The position numbers were made by a program, and so were the translations under genes. Under the pieces are notes generated by a model. That model had not been told where the DNA came from. It saw only the letters and a list, made by a program, of their open reading frames with translations, and searched no databases. This document shows, piece by piece, positions 11,401 through 23,301 of a stretch of 64,000 nt of DNA. The DNA is from Hyperoodon ampullatus (taxonomy: Eukaryota > Chordata > Mammalia > Artiodactyla > Ziphiidae): NCBI GenBank assembly GCA_949752795.1, contig OX457058.1, positions 163,001,353 to 163,065,352 on the forward strand. Reading direction: 5' to 3'. The stretch's first letter is position 1. Each line of letters opens with the position of its first letter.

Positions 11401-12039
11401 GGGGATAGCCCATTTATTTTATTTGGAATGAAAATGCAACATAGTATGTTAGATTTCTTGCCTTTTTATAAAGAATCAAGTGCTTTGATTAAAACACTTG
11501 AGATTGTTTTCTTCCTTTTAATCTAAAAAAAGAAATACATCTCAATGGTTAGTGTGTCTTTAATTCAAGAATGATCAGATATTTATTCAGAACCATCAGT
11601 TGTGCATTATTTTAAAATTTCTATTTAACGGTAGACTATAATTGTCTTATTAGATGTTGATTTTTATCTTTGTGGTTCATTACATTGGTTATGGACAGTG
11701 TTTCTCTGTCAAATGGAGAGCTTCTGGCCATGGCTGCTGGGATATGTACACAATACCTTGTATCAATTCTAGTATTTGCATTTTAAACATATTTCTCATA
11801 TTGCTCATATTGCTAAAATAGCAATGCCATATATTGTTTCTCTGAATTTTGTAATTACTGTAAGTTCTGAAATCTGTTGTATGTATTTATAAATTTGTTA
11901 TATAAATATTATATTACATACAAATGAATTTGGATTGGATTTAGTTTTATATTTTTGATTATTGTTCTTTAAGATCAACTTCATTTTAGACTTCAAGAAT
12001 TTCACAAAGGTAAATTAGGTGCAATGCAAATACAAATTC
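11401..12039. other. No gene or recognisable repeat
   Basis: AT-rich stretch, nothing supportable. Confidence 0.5.
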
Positions 12040-13545
12040 ATAAAGTCCTTGACTAATTTAAGACAAAGTGAATTGGTATAAGTTAAAGATGCATATTGTA
12101 ATTTCTAGAGTAATCACTACAAAAATTATAAAAGCATAACTAGAACTCTAGTAGAATAATTAAGATGGAATACCAAAAAATATTTAACCCAAAGAAGGCA
12201 AGAAATGTTGGACATATAAAGTAACAACAAAAAATGAGACAAATAGAAAGCCACTAATAAGTTGGAAGACCTAAATAAACCATATTAATAATTATTTCAG
12301 GAAGATGTTGTCAAACTGGATTAAAAAAAGAAAACAAAGACAAATTTTATACTGTTTATAAGACATGCACTTTAGATGGATAGACACAAAAAGGATTAGA
12401 AATAAAAGGATGGAAAAAAATATACAAGGCAAACTACAGTAAGTTAAAAGAAGTGGAGTAACTATATTAATATCAGATAAAATCAAACTCAAGACAAGAA
12501 GCACTACATTAAAAAAATGGCCACTTTATAATGATAAAAGGATCAATCAAATATCCTGAACACATAACAATTATAAATATATATGAGCCTAATAAAAGTC
12601 TCAAAAATAATGAAGCTCAAACTATCAGAACTGAAGGGAAATGTATACAATTCACAATAATAGTTGATTAACTCCCCTCATTTGGTAATGAATAGATTAA
12701 TTAAACAAAGAATCACTAAGGATAAAAGGATATGAATGACATTACCTATTGCCTTAACCTGATTTGTGTTTATAGAATACCACACCCTGTAACTGCAGAA
12801 TAAACATTTCTTTCAAGCTCCTAGAGAAAGTTACCAAGAGAGACCATATGATGGCTATAAAACAAATCTCAACAGATTTCATTTCAAAAGATTTAAATGT
12901 TATAGTATATTTTCTGATCACAATAAAATTATATTAAAAAACATAAAATTTATTGAACAGAACCAAATATGTAGATATTAATTAACTCATTTCTAAACAA
13001 TGTACAGACAATTAGCAAGTATTTTTGAACTGCATGATGATGAAAGCTCAATACATTAAAATTAGTGGGTTGCTTTAGAGAAAAATGTATGACTTTAAAT
13101 TCTTATCTTAGAAAGAATAATAATCTAAATTTGAAGATCTGAACTTTCATCTTTGGAAGATAAATGAAGAAAAGCAGATTAAACTCAAGTGAAAAGAAAA
13201 AAAATTAAGTAATAAACAGCAGAAATAAATGAAGTAGAAAAAACCACAACAGAAACAAATCAATAAAAATAAAGGTGATTCATTAAAAATTAAAAAAAAA
13301 ATATGTATATAAAATTTTAGCTAGACTTCAAGAAAGAGGGAGAACATAAAATACCAGTATTAGGAGTGAAAAAAGGGATACCACTGCATACACTATAGTC
13401 ATTAAAATAAATAAATAAATATTATAAATTATTATAAATGGATTTATATCAACGAATTTGACAACTTAAATGACAGAAAAATTGTTAGAAAGACACACTT
13501 ACCAAAACTCACATAAGAAGAAATAGAAAATATCAAGAACTCTCA
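12040..13545 (+). mobile_element. Old L1 (L1M-type) inter-ORF to mid-ORF2 relic, sense
   Basis: Wording follows old L1 order: the inter-ORF spacer (TAGAGTAATCACTACAAAAA), the ORF2 start region (CATATTAATAATTA), the GGATTAAAAAAAG and CTGTTTATAAGACATGCACT endonuclease start, TATATTAATATCAGATAAAA, and later TAGCTAGACTTCAAGAAAGA with ACTTACCAAAACTCACATAA near 13495. It is full of stops and indels. It ends where an antisense LTR fragment begins at about 13549. Confidence 0.7.
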
Positions 13546-13548
13546 TAT

Positions 13549-13700
13549 TAGTTTCCTATTGCTGGTACATATAACAAATTACCACAAATTTAGTGACTTA
13601 AAATACACTTAAAACATAACTTAGCAACAAATTATCTTATAGTTCTGGTGGTTGGAAGCCCAAAGTGGCCTCACTGGACCAAAGGATTGAGTAAATCAAA
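13549..13700 (-). mobile_element. MaLR (MLT1-type) LTR fragment, antisense
   Basis: Opens with ATTAGTTTCCTATTGCTG, ACAAATTACCACAAATTTAG and TCTTATAGTTCTGGTGGTTG, the reverse complement of the 3' end of MLT1-type LTRs. Only the first ~150 bp is recognisable. Confidence 0.7.
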
Positions 13701-13740
13701 GAAAATAATTTCTATAGCTGGGAAAACTTGATTTGCACAG

Positions 13741-15494
13741 GGCAGTTATGTAGGATGATGAGATGATCTATAAATAGAAATATTTCAACATATGTAGAGC
13801 TCAAAGTCAGAGGCAAGTAGGAAAAATATAAACTTCTCACACAGTATCCCCAGGTAAAACAGATGGATTAGTGACTGCTATCTCAATAGCTGCAAATAAA
13901 GTCAATTTCATGCACAGCTCAAAGTACTGCATACATGTGATGACATTTTTAACACCTACAGACAGAATGTAGGTGTGTGTGGCACACACATTTGTGTATT
14001 TTCTGGGCAAGTCACTTTCCTATCTGGATTTCTGATTCCTCTGTGACATGAGAAGTTTAAGTCACAGTTTCAAAATGTCCTTATATTTTGTCATTTCTTT
14101 TATGTCATCTTGACATCCGTGCTACTAAATTTATTCTTATTTTATTTGAAATTCTTTTTTAAAAAAATAGTTTGCCTTCAGTTTTGTAAAGGGCAAAATA
14201 TTGAGTGTTTTAGGATCATTCTTGCTTTGTCTTAATTGGGTTCACTTCGAGTTTAATAAATATTCACTGACAGCCTTTGACATTTTGAATACATGCTGGG
14301 GTTACAGTGGTGACGAGGTTTATGTCATCATGGACCACTGTCTAATCAGGGAGATAAATGCAATTCAAATTTCAAATTGCATAATTTTTGTAATACTTTC
14401 ACAAGGGTATTCATAGCAATTAAGAAAATCTCACAACTGATTAGAAAATGTAATGTTAACTTTTGAGAATTTGAACCCCAAATGATCATAAACCCTGTGT
14501 TAAGTCAACAACTTCCCTTAACGGATACTATAAAATGGTGGGCAGTGGTGGGGGGAGAGAAAAAAGTATTTTCACAGCATGGTAAGACAATGGGCAAAGT
14601 CCTCTGCCCGGCCATGGCTGTGTCTTTGAATCATGCTGATATTTCCCTCCACTTAAGGCAGTTTAACTAAAAGAACTAATAAGCCCAGCATATAGTCAGC
14701 CTAATTATCACTAGAAAGAGTAAAACTCATTAAAGTTTTGATAAGCCTGCAAAAAAAATAAATAAATAAAAGATAAAAGAAACCTGTTACTTGATATCAT
14801 ATAAGTACAAAATATAATAGCTAAGAGAGACATTACATTTTTTTATTGGGCAGGACTGCCTTGCAACCAATGTAGCTGAAATAACATCCAACTTCATAAC
14901 CATACATCTTGGGTTTTTTTTGAAATCTGGATTATTTTAATTCACGGAATATGTGACAGTTATATTCACATATTCTTCCCCACTCTCCTCTTTCTCTGTG
15001 CATATCTAAATCTATCTCTTACCTAAAACCAACTCAAATTTTCACTCAACTTTAAAGACTTCCTGTGAGTACTTCTTTTGAAGTGGAGTCTTCTCTCTGT
15101 AATCTCTTTAATGATGACTATCCATAGCCTACAGTCTAACAATTTATGATATGTTCTCTTGTTTGCTTCTTGTTTCATGACGATATGTTTTATTTCCCTA
15201 AGCAGATTTTAAAGTTCTGGCATGTTAATTAAGCTGATGCCAATTGTTGGTTGGCTGGGATGCTGTTCAAATATTTAGCCTTTTTGAAAACATTATTTGC
15301 TAGATTTACTATTACACAGAGAGAGGCTGAGGAGTTAGAAGATAAAAAGAAATGATATTTCACTGTGCATTTTGTGTAACATGTGGTTAGACAAGTTTGT
15401 TACTTGTCTGGAAAGTTTATCAGGGTCCTCCGTTGTTAGTATTTTTTAAAATATTACTAATTCTGAAATATCTTCTCTAAATGAAAGGCAACAT
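13741..15494. other. Mostly unassigned
   Basis: No gene. About 14235-14400 resembles antisense L2 (AATAAATATTCACTGACAGC, then ACATGCTGGGGTTACAGTGG). About 14005-14060 has a MIR-like GGGCAAGTCACTTTCCTATC. The remainder shows nothing I can name. Confidence 0.45.
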
Positions 15495-15755
15495 ACTATG
15501 ATGATGAAGAGTCCAGCTACTGGAATCAGGATGCTGGTATTTAAATATAGTTTCTTCTTTTACTATCTGTTACCAAAGACAGATTACTTAACTCTTCTGG
15601 GCCTCAGTTCCTTATCTGGAAAATGGGGAGAATAATACTACTTTCCTTATGAAGTTATTAAAAAGATTAAATTAGTTGATACAAATAAGGCACTTAGAAC
15701 ACCTCCTGGAAAAAGACAAATGTTCCACAAATGTTCACTGTAATTACTAGATTGG
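15495..15755 (+). mobile_element. MIR SINE, sense, nearly complete
   Basis: One of the best MIR copies here: CAGATTACTTAACTCTTCTG, GGCCTCAGTTCCTTATCTGG, AAAATGGGGAGAATAATACT, a GTTATTAAAAAGATTAAATT block, and the tail GGCACTTAGAACACCTCCTG. Confidence 0.85.
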
Positions 15756-16319
15756 GATTTGAAACTAGAAACTGTTTCCGTGGGGTTTAGGAGCCCAAAA
15801 ATCTTATGATGCAAAAATTACAGCTTCAGTTTATGAAAGCATAATGCAGCAACTCACAAATGTGTTCTATAGCTGTGACTACCAAGGTGGTGGGGCGAAT
15901 GCTCTGGGGGCAGGTGACTCTCACTGAGCCCTTCCACCTGCCTCCATTTACCAGCTCTTTACTTCTCACACAAGTTATGTGGGGTGTTCACACTCTCTGC
16001 TTTAACACAGTGTCTGTTTATGAGAACTTTACTGATCAGCCTGCAAATCATCCTAAAACTTCTCCCCTACACTTTTTTTTTAACAATCTCTGTTTCCTGT
16101 GTTATTTTACTGGACATATTTCCAACCATTTTCTGGAGAAGATTGTTTATTTTTCTTTTCTGATGGTGTTTTCCTGTCCTGCTGTATGCATATCTCACTC
16201 CTTCCCTTATGGCATAATTTCCTGTGCTGAGACTTTAAATAGTTTCTCTGACACAGGTGCCCTGTGTACTTTCTGTGGATGACCATCATGACATTTGCTC
16301 TATGTCACTGTTGATATCT
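15756..16319. other. No gene or clear repeat
   Basis: Carries a 140-codon plus-strand frame (15860-16282). It has no recognised domain, low-complexity aromatic-rich composition and no exon context, so it is left unannotated as a gene. Confidence 0.45.
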
Positions 16320-17170
16320 TCTTATCATGTAACATATACTTATTGAATAATACCGTGTGCCAGACCTTGTGTTGAGGGTGTGGATACAGGGTAAGGAAGA
16401 GCCAGTCCCTGTCTTTTGATTTTAGTGCCGAGAGGAAAAGGATAAATATCAAATGAATCAACACAGGATGAAATGTGTATTTGATGGAAAAACCCAGGAC
16501 TATAGGGAACTATAATGGCAAAATCTAATTAGATAGAGTTTAGTGCAGTCAAGGAAGGATGTTCTCAGAATGTCTTTTGTTTGGGATGTCTCTGAGAAAG
16601 TCCAGTTGTGATGTCAGGGAGGCAACTGGATACAATTTAGAAGACTTTGAAGATGATACTTACTACTGTATAATTGAATGAGATGACTTTGAGAGAACTC
16701 AAGTGAGAAGAGAGCCTAGAGGTTAGCCCTGAGGAATTCCAATATTCAAAGTTTGAATGGAGAAAGAAGAACCTTTATAGAAGACAGATAGAAAATATAT
16801 GGATGCATATGTGAGGAGTATCTCATTCTACAAGTCATAAAGCTTTCCCAGGAAGTGGTTCATTACTGACTATCTTGTATCTACTGAGAAAAATAGTTGG
16901 GTGAAGAGAGAAAGGACAGGTATGGTAATTGAGAGTTCACTGATGACTTTTGCAAAGTTTTTCTTTTTTTTTAATTTTAGAATTGTATTTATTTTTTTAT
17001 ACAACAGTTTCTTATTAGTTATACATTTTATACATATTAGTGTATATACGTCAATCCCAATCTTCCAATTCATCACACCATCACCCCTAGGAGTTTAATG
17101 GAGGAGTGGAGATGGATGCCAGATGAGAGAGAATGAAAGAGGAGTGTTGGGAAAGAGAAATGAAAAATAG
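16320..17170 (-). mobile_element. L2 LINE, antisense, interrupted by an L1 tail
   Basis: Antisense L2 order is readable: ATACTTATTGAATAATACCG, GTGCCAGACCTTGTGTTGAG, GCCCTGAGGAATTCCAATAT near 16724, and GATGACTTTTGCAAAG near 16943. After a 130-bp L1 insert it resumes with GTTTAATGGAGGAGTGG. Strongly diverged, no ORF. Confidence 0.65.
16962..17090 (-). mobile_element. Short 5'-truncated L1 3' end, antisense, inside L2
   Basis: T-rich start followed by TTTTTATACAACAGTTTCTT, ATTAGTTATACATTTTATAC and CAATCTTCCAATTCATCACA. It matches the antisense L1 3' UTR at 42160-42260 in this window. It may carry a minimal AGTTT duplication on both sides. Confidence 0.85.
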
Positions 17171-17922
17171 TTTTAGGAAAGTGTGGGTGAGAATGCTGGT
17201 CACAGCCATCAAACACCATCTTCTTCCTTAGAAACTGAACCCCCTAAATTTGGCAAATTCCATAGTTACTTGGCATACAGAATGCATTCCCTTTTTCAGC
17301 TTAGGAAATAATGTCTGGTTCCTGAGTTATAAGAGGATGTGTTACGAGGAAGTCTTCTTAAAAGAGCACTGCCAAACACTCATTGATGCCCCCCTCCTTT
17401 TTCCTGTCTTCCTTCCTGTCACCTGGAATGAAACACAATGACTGAAGCTTCAGCTGCTATTCCTGGCCAAGCTGATGAGGGCTACACCCTACTGATGTCA
17501 CTGCAGTGAATTGGAAGGGCATGGATCCTTAACAAATTCATTGACCTGCAGTATCATCCCTGAACGATCAGCTTTCAGATTTCATTTTAAAAGACAGAAG
17601 TAAATGTTTATCTGGTAAACCAGCCTTATTCTGGTTTTTATATCCTAGAAACCTGAATTTAATTATAACTGAGAGAAGATGCCTGGCTATAAAGAGGAGT
17701 GAAGGAATTGTGCAATAAAATTGTAAAACATGTATAAATGCAAAGAGAAGATGTAAAAGAAGAGTTCAGTGATAGAGGAGTATTTTTCTTAAAAATAAAT
17801 ATACAAATAGATGATAGATTATGATAATAGATAGATAGGTAGTTAGATAGATAGACAGAAGGAACCTGGAATCCAAAGATGGATGGACAGGTTTTCTTAA
17901 GAAAGGGTTGAGATAATTCTTC
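17171..17922. other. No gene; GATA-type microsatellite near 17811
   Basis: No coding frame or element recognised apart from an imperfect GATA repeat at about 17803-17860. Confidence 0.5.
17803..17860. repeat. Imperfect (GATA)n microsatellite
   Basis: Interrupted GATA/TAGA units such as AATAGATAGATAGGTAG and TTAGATAGATAGACAG. Confidence 0.85.
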
Positions 17923-17939
17923 AAAGGTAATAGAAGGGT

Positions 17940-18139
17940 GGGGCTTCCCTGGTGACACAGTGGTTGAGAGTCCGCCTGCCGATGCAGGGGACACGGGTTT
18001 GTGCCCCGGTCCGGGAAGATCCCACATGCCACGGAGCTGCTGGGCCTGTGAGCCATGGCCACTGAGCCTGCGCGTCCAGAGCCTGTGCCCTGCAACGGGA
18101 GAGGCCACAACAGTGAGAGGCCCACGTACTGCAAAAAAA
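17940..18139 (+). mobile_element. CHR-type SINE, sense
   Basis: Starts GGGGCTTCCCTGGTGACA and ends GTACTGC plus A-run. A 17-bp target duplication with one mismatch (AAAGGTAATAGAAGGGT versus AAAGGTAATTGAAGGGT) lies at 17923-17939 and 18140-18156. CpGs are partly decayed. It is the first of two same-orientation SINEs. Confidence 0.96.
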
Positions 18140-18217
18140 AAAGGTAATTGAAGGGTATATCATGGGTACAGATACAATCAGGTTTGTAACTTTGATGGTT
18201 AGAAAAAAAGGAGTTCT

Positions 18218-18486
18218 GGTCTTACCTGGTGGCGCAGTGGTTGAGAGTCCACCTGCCGATGCAGGGGACGTGGGTTTGTGCCCCGGTCCGGGAGGATCCC
18301 ACATGCCGCGGAGTGGCTGGGCCCATGAGGATCCCACATGCCATGGAGCGACTGGGCCCATGAGCCATGGCTGCTGGGCCTGCACGTCCGGACCCTGTGC
18401 TCCGCAATGGGAGAGGCCACAGCAGTGAGAGGCCCAAGTACCGCAAAAAAAAAAAAAAAAAAAAGAAAGAAAAAATCAAAAAGAAT
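18218..18486 (+). mobile_element. CHR-type SINE, sense, with internal 35-bp duplication
   Basis: Head GGTCTTACCTGGTGGCGCAG and tail GTACCGC followed by a long A-run with AAAGAAAG interruptions. Perfect 13-bp target duplication AAAAAGGAGTTCT at 18205-18217 and 18487-18499. The tRNA-unrelated body contains two consecutive 35-bp units (18294-18328 and 18329-18363) where other copies have one. Confidence 0.96.
18294..18363 (+). repeat. 35-bp tandem duplication inside SINE
   Basis: Both units begin GGATCCCACATGCC and end GGGCCCATGA. They differ at three positions (GCGGAGTGGC versus ATGGAGCGAC). Confidence 0.95.
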
Positions 18487-18499
18487 AAAAAGGAGTTCT

Positions 18500-20079
18500 A
18501 ATTCGATAGCTCCTATCCTTTTAGTTTGATGAAAGTGAGTACAAATGAAATTGTAATAAAGTAAAAGAAAAAAAGAAATTGTTACTGCAATTCCACTCGT
18601 ACGCATATATACAGAAGAAACTTTTACAAGTGAGTGAAGAGAAATGAGAATAATACTCAGTGAGAATTATTGTTAACTCCCTGGTTTATGAATTTCCAGT
18701 GGGGTTCTTAAAAGATTCTCCACAGCTTGTAAAAAAAACCAAATATTTTCTGTGAGGGAATGAATCAATTTAGAGGAAAGTCTGAATTCCTGGCAGATTA
18801 TTGCCCCAAGAAACAAGTTTTCTCTATTATACTTCCTGGAACATATATTTCCTGGTACCTTCACTTTCTAAGCAACATCAATAGACCAATCACTTCCTGG
18901 GACAGCAGAGATCAAAAAAAGATGATTTTGCCTACTTTGGTTTACTTCTTCATTGCCAATACGTATAGTTTATGTGTAATAACAACAAAGTTACATTTTG
19001 AAAGACAACTAAAATACCAGAGGGATATTTCTTTGGGTGAAATTAACCATATTGTCCCAAATATTAAAGCGTGGAAAATTAGAAAAAAAATATATTCAGA
19101 GCTTAGAAAAGTATCACACAACCTCTTTATGTGATTTTTGATAATGGAAAAATGTAATGAATATTGTGGCTGCCCTTCAGTTGATAATGGTACATAATGG
19201 TAAGTGTCTCATTGGCTGAGACAGTGGTTTCTGTTTCCCTTGAATTGAATCACTCCTTAGGCCTAAAACCTACACTCTGCATATACTTGTTCTAAAATTA
19301 TTTTCAGTAATGTCAGCACCCCATTGTAATATAAAGAGTTTGACTCACAAGAAGGGTCAGGGAAAATGAAATAGGTTGATCATAATGTTCTCTTTTAAGC
19401 CCTTAAAAAATATAAATTGTAAACAGGTGCTTCAATTTTTAGAGTTTGGTTCAATTTAATTTCTGTAGGAATTGTATTACTTTAGTGTTTCTGACTACTG
19501 AAGATAAAAGAAAATTAAGTAGTGTAAAGAAAAATATTCCAATAAGTAGGCACTTAGAGCAGACTCTTTGGTACCTATACTATTCAAAACATCAGAGTTT
19601 TTGAAGCAAAACTAAAGTCATATGAGATTTTCATATTTCAAATGATTTCACCCTAGAGGTTTTAATCTAACTCTGACTCAGTTTTAAAGGATAGCATTAA
19701 GGTGGTCCTCATCATTGCAGTTCCTGAAACTTAACTGTATCAGTTCAATCAAGGGTGGTAGGTTCTGGAAAATTAAGTTAGCCAAGTCATCATAGTAAGA
19801 TACTCTTTAATGAAACACTGAATAGTGTTTTATAAAATATGCAGAGTTTCTTAGTTACCATCATAAGGAGGCATAGGCCAACATAATGTATCTTATGTAG
19901 CAACATCCTGATTTTCTGAAAGGATGCATTTTTTTTTTTCTCACAAGAGAGTAGCTATGTCTTAACAGTTCTGGGAAGCCATAGGGCCATTGTCCATTTA
20001 CAGTAAAGCCACTCCACTATATCATCCCATACGCTATTCTCTTGACCTATTACACTTGATATCTGAATCAATTTTTCAA
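18500..20079. other. No gene or recognisable repeat
   Basis: A 124-codon plus-strand frame (18760-19134) has no recognisable domain and no exon signals I can defend. The remainder is AT-rich and unassigned. Confidence 0.45.
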
Positions 20080-20210
20080 ATTATTCATATACATTGAGTA
20101 TTTTCTTTATGCAAAGTACTGCTCTAGGTCCTAGGGACTGTGCAAAATTGGACAGCAATACTACATAAAATAAAAGATGCCTCATTGACAATATTTTTTC
20201 CAGAATTTCA
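20080..20210 (-). mobile_element. L2 LINE fragment, antisense
   Basis: TTGAGTATTTTCTTTATGCA, AAGTACTGCTCTAGGTCCTA and GGGACTGTGCAAAATTGGA match the reverse complement of the L2 3' end. Confidence 0.6.
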
Positions 20211-21464
20211 AAGGAAGAATATATTTTTTTGAATAGAAATAGTTGGGGAAGTCTTTTCATTAAGTCACTCAGCAACCAAAATTGTGAACCTACTACCACC
20301 GAAACACTATGTTAAATCTTGAGGTAGTAAAACAGGATAAGATATGGCAATTAGGAAGAATTTTCAGTTGCTTTTAATTACAGAGATTTTACAAATCAAT
20401 AGACTTGGAGCATGGTGGTCCGGTCTTCTGTTGGTATTCAATATCGGCTGAATAAATTAATGAATGTCTCATAGTCCGTCATGTTGAAACTGATCACAAA
20501 GCCAAGATTTTCATCTAAACTAAAGATATGGTCCAATACTTGGATCTTTGAAAAAATAAATAAATAACATGACCTCTGTAAAGTAATTAGCCAGTGCTTG
20601 GTATTTAATAGGAACTTTGTGTCTTTCTTTTTCCATAAAAATACAAAAGAAATCATCCATGTATATTTAACACTATAAGCTTGGCTATAGAGAGAGAAGG
20701 GAGAGATGTGAAAATATTTGTTAGAAATATAAAACGTGATATAAATGTCGTGATACTGTGACTTCAGTGCTCTATTATTCTTGTGATTCATTATCTGGCA
20801 GCCGTACTTCCAGCCTTATGTGTTTCCTTTCCTTCATTTACCACTTAACACTTCAGTTATAGAGAAGTGCACCATATTCTTGATTCTGCTGTGTCCTTTT
20901 CCCTGTTCTTTCTCTGTTTGGCGAATTGGTAAAAGTTATTATTGGAGACAACAGCATCTATTCTAACTAAACAAAAATAGATGTACAAAAATACAGATTA
21001 CACAGAATTATTGGAAAAGCTGAAGAAGTAGATTCAAGACTGATCTTTCAAAAACATTTTTCAAACTACACTAGAGATCTGGCCACCAAGGGAGACATTG
21101 CTACTGCTCCATGAATAAAGTTGCAGAATAGGAGGGAGCAGCCACAGCTGCTGGCTCTAGAGGAATATTGCCTCTCATCTGATCTGGGCCAGAAATATGG
21201 AGGTTCAAGTTCTGCTTCTGTCCTCCAATGAATTCAGTGGCAAAGTGGCACAAGGGCATCTGATAGACAGAATCTAAATCCCTTCCAGAACCTGAGCTGC
21301 AAGGGAGTCTGAAGATTATCATTTTTGCTTCCCAGATGTGGCACCTTTGAAATGAGTGTTAGTGAGCCAGTTAAACATACCTTAGTATAACCTCATATTT
21401 TCTATCCTTACTTACTTCTTCAGATTACTCCTTGTTATCCACCCATATTCTCATTTTTTAAAAT
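20211..21464. other. No gene or clear repeat
   Basis: Contains a 117-codon minus-strand frame (20438-20791) and shorter ones, none with recognisable domains. Confidence 0.45.
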
Positions 21465-21510
21465 TCATTCATTGTCCATTCATTCACTATTTATTAGGCA
21501 CACACAATTA
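21465..21510 (-). mobile_element. L2 3' terminal fragment, antisense
   Basis: ATTCATTCATTGTCCATTCA then CTATTTATTAGGCACACAC, the antisense L2 tail. Confidence 0.45.
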
Positions 21511-21639
21511 TTTCTGGCTACATTGAGGAAAATTTTCATAATATAGTTTTCTCCCAGTTATCATTTAGATTATGACTATTTCTAACAGAGATTTTATAAC
21601 AGATTACTGTAATTATCTGCTCACTTATTTGTCTCCAAT

Positions 21640-22020
21640 TACACTGTAGAATCAGTCACAGTTCTTTCAGGAAAACAGAAGTTACTCGTTATTCCAAATA
21701 GAAAATAGAAATACAATACAGGAGAAGCTTACACGGCTCCAAAAGTGCTGGGACAGCAAAGACCAAGGAAGTTGCTACTAGAGTCGCAGAGTCATAAAAA
21801 CAGGAAGTGCCAGAGTTTTAGGGAAGACTCTGGGTGTGATCTCAGCTGCCTGAAGCACAGAACCACAGAACTGACAGGAACTTTCAGGGAAGCCTCTGTA
21901 AAGCTCAGGAACTCCAATGTAGCTGCCCCATAGGTCTCAGCTTCTTACAGCTCTGGGTCAGGGGGTTCACAAGAGCCCACCTGAAAATCCCTCCAAGTCT
22001 CACATTTTCCCTAAACTGTA
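21640..22020. repeat. Unclassified repeat-like segment
   Basis: Composition changes to G/C-richer, with repeat-style wording (TCAGGAAAACAGAAGTTACT, TACAATACAGGAGAAGCTTA, GCAAAGACCAAGGAAG). It reads like an old interspersed repeat, but I cannot name the family. A 62-codon frame (21745-21933) lies inside. Confidence 0.35.
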
Positions 22021-22879
22021 CACAGAGAATAATGACCTCTCTTCTCTTCTACTTTTCTTGAACTGTTGATCAAGTACCTCTCATTAGCATATTCACAGTA
22101 ATATACTGGAAAGGAGTACTGGAAAATAAATTGCTGGCTTCTCCCTTAGGATGAATAGATCAATGCAAGGGAAGACATATGATTTGGAGTTGATAACAGA
22201 TGATATTGTATAGTCCACTCATTTGTTAACATTTCCTTCTACCGGATTAAACTTGCAAAGCCATAATGACAATTTCATTCTTTCCCTCATATGATACAAC
22301 TATACTTATTCCTCTGCAGAAGTGATTGTTCTTTTCCCAAAAAGTGTTTGTTTTCAGAGATGGTCATTCTTTTCCTAACTCAATCACACTTTCAATAACT
22401 TGCAACAATTTATTACAGTTATAAATGTAATTATAATTAAATTGTAAATTCTAATTCTAAATTTAAACACAGTGGACAAAACCTGATTAAAAGATGAGAA
22501 AGAAAGAGGAGAACATAGATTAATGTGTGACCTATATATAACATAACAAGAAAAAAATATAATACATACTTATGTTTTCCTCATTTCTACAACTTACTAC
22601 AAGATTGTAATTAGTATTTCTTACTTCCTTCTTCCACTAACCATTCTCTGTCCATTTTTCTATAAGCCAACACCTCTATTGTTTGTGGTTATTTACTTGA
22701 TTCATTGACCCACATTTTCTTCTGAAAAATTCTGAGCCTTTACTGGTTCTGCAAGTGTTTAGATACCATCATCTTTCATTAACATTTACTACTTGTGATC
22801 AAAGTATTAAATAAAAAGCATCCTAAAGATTTCACTCAGATCTAGATATAGCCCTTCATCTTTTTATCAGGAGCAGTCA
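22021..22879. other. No gene or recognisable repeat
   Basis: AT-rich, nothing supportable. Confidence 0.5.
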
Positions 22880-23222
22880 CCCTCAAAGTTCTGCAAAACC
22901 TAAAGTGGTTGGGAGGCAGGTTCGATTTTGAAATCACTGGAGTCATTATTTTGCTTCCCTGTGGAAGTATTCCACCTTTGTGCAGTAAGCCTTCTATCAT
23001 AAGAAAATCCAAAGTGGCAGGAACAGGTAGAAAAAAACTTTTGGTTTCTGGGTCTCTGTGTTCTGGTAACAGAACACATAGAAAAACTAGGATAATTTCC
23101 CTCTGTCAATATTCTTAATTTAATCACATCTACACATTCTCTTTTCCCTATAAAGTAGCATTCACAAGTCCCAAGGTTAGGAGGTGTACATATTTGGGAG
23201 CCATTATTTAGCCTACCACAGT
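22880..23222 (-). mobile_element. MLT1-type LTR, antisense, degraded
   Basis: The right half is clearest: CACAAGTCCCAAGGTTAGGA, TACATATTTGGGAGCCATTA and TTTAGCCTACCACA, the reverse complement of the MLT1 5' end. The left boundary is uncertain. A 164-codon minus-strand frame (22900-23394) crosses the LTR and is read as chance. Confidence 0.55.
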
Positions 23223-23267
23223 ACATTAGTACGAAGTGATGGCAGTGACCAGCCTTAGTGAGAAGGC

Positions 23268-23301
23268 TGTTTTTGAACCCATAGTGTTTTTGAACCCATA
23301 G
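23268..23301. repeat. Perfect 17-bp tandem duplication
   Basis: TGTTTTTGAACCCATAG occurs twice head to tail at 23268-23284 and 23285-23301. Confidence 0.97.

Noticed and set aside
13970..14000. Short palindrome TGTGTGTGGCACACACA
   Set aside because: Low-complexity GT/CA inversion only 17 bp long; expected by chance near such runs.
15860..16282. 140-codon plus-strand frame
   Set aside because: No family resemblance, skewed aromatic and Ser composition, an opposing frame overlaps its end, and there is no exon context.
17659..18606. Several overlapping frames of 85-154 codons on both strands, rich in Gly, Pro, Ala and His
   Set aside because: They are translations of CHR SINEs and their flanks; near-identical peptides appear at every SINE in the window.
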